Shown piece after piece: positions 5,288-5,305 of a DNA stretch of 5,305 nt. Origin of the DNA: Proteobacteria bacterium ST_bin14 (GTDB lineage: Bacteria > Pseudomonadota > Alphaproteobacteria > Sphingomonadales > Sphingomonadaceae); assembly GCA_002083655.1 (NCBI GenBank), contig MSXR01000033.1:1-5305 (forward strand), written 5' to 3'. The translations under genes and the position numbers were made by a program. Within the stretch, counting starts at the first letter, position 1. Each line of letters opens with the position of its first letter. Below the pieces are notes generated by a model, which was given only the letters and a program-made list of their open reading frames with translations, searched no databases and was not told where the DNA came from.

Positions 5288-5305
5288 GCCTACCACAGGG
5301 AAATC
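5288..5305 (-). CRISPR. Partial CRISPR repeat at the window edge (cas2-proximal array end)
   Basis: The final bases, GCCTACCACAGGGAAATC on the + strand, contain CCACAGGGAAA (5293-5303), which also appears on the - strand of the tracrRNA anti-repeat (830-820). An 11-nt match between an anti-repeat upstream of cas9 and the sequence 60 nt after cas2, where II-C arrays begin, identifies this as the edge of the first repeat. On the - strand it would be the 3' end of a repeat, ...GATTTCCCTGTGGTAGGC. Only part of one repeat is inside the window, so the repeat length, its spacers and whether this copy is degenerate cannot be seen. Confidence 0.68.

Overview
The window is a complete protein-coding type II-C CRISPR-Cas locus (cas9, cas1, cas2, in that order, all on the + strand) with a candidate tracrRNA just upstream of cas9 and the beginning of a CRISPR repeat at the last ~18 bases. 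Moderate GC, GC-leaning third codon positions and the flavour of Cas1 and Cas2 (Cas1 beginning MAWRGLHI, Cas2 beginning MWLFVLFDLP) suggest an alphaproteobacterium, probably of the Rhizobiales or relatives. Genus cannot be set from this sequence. There is no csn2 or cas4 between cas1/cas2 and the array, and Cas9 is compact, which together indicate subtype II-C.

Layout. Bases 1-51 are non-coding with a short tandem repeat. Bases 52-285 (- strand) encode a 77-residue XRE/Cro-type regulator resembling the controller (C) proteins of restriction-modification systems. Its upstream region carries a 31-bp perfect palindrome (322-352), the probable operator. Bases 339-715 (+) hold only weak coding evidence: a TTG-started 85-codon frame, and a 43-codon frame that overlaps its start and could be part of the same broken gene. 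Bases 716-919 are the RNA and promoter region: on the - strand a tracrRNA-like module (anti-repeat, small hairpin, 11-bp GC-rich hairpin), and divergent promoters for tracrRNA and cas9 that share one -35 palindrome. cas9 (920-4039) has all RuvC and HNH catalytic residues. cas1 starts 43 nt inside the end of cas9, and cas2 follows with a strong Shine-Dalgarno sequence. After cas2 lies a hairpin whose T-run is on the - strand, then the repeat fragment.

How it works together. Cas1 and Cas2 should form the spacer-integration complex, and Cas9 with crRNA and tracrRNA is the interference nuclease. The tracrRNA candidate and the repeat fragment share an 11-nt complementary block. The anti-repeat/hairpin order, and the terminator pointing out of the array towards cas2, both imply that tracrRNA and pre-crRNA are transcribed on the - strand, opposite to the cas genes.

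This is a recognisable system type rather than a new one. The points most worth a second look are a sharp GC drop inside the PAM-interacting part of Cas9, partial conservation there of the PAM-contact residues known from Neisseria Cas9, the inferred RNA architecture, and the C-protein-like regulator with its large palindrome.
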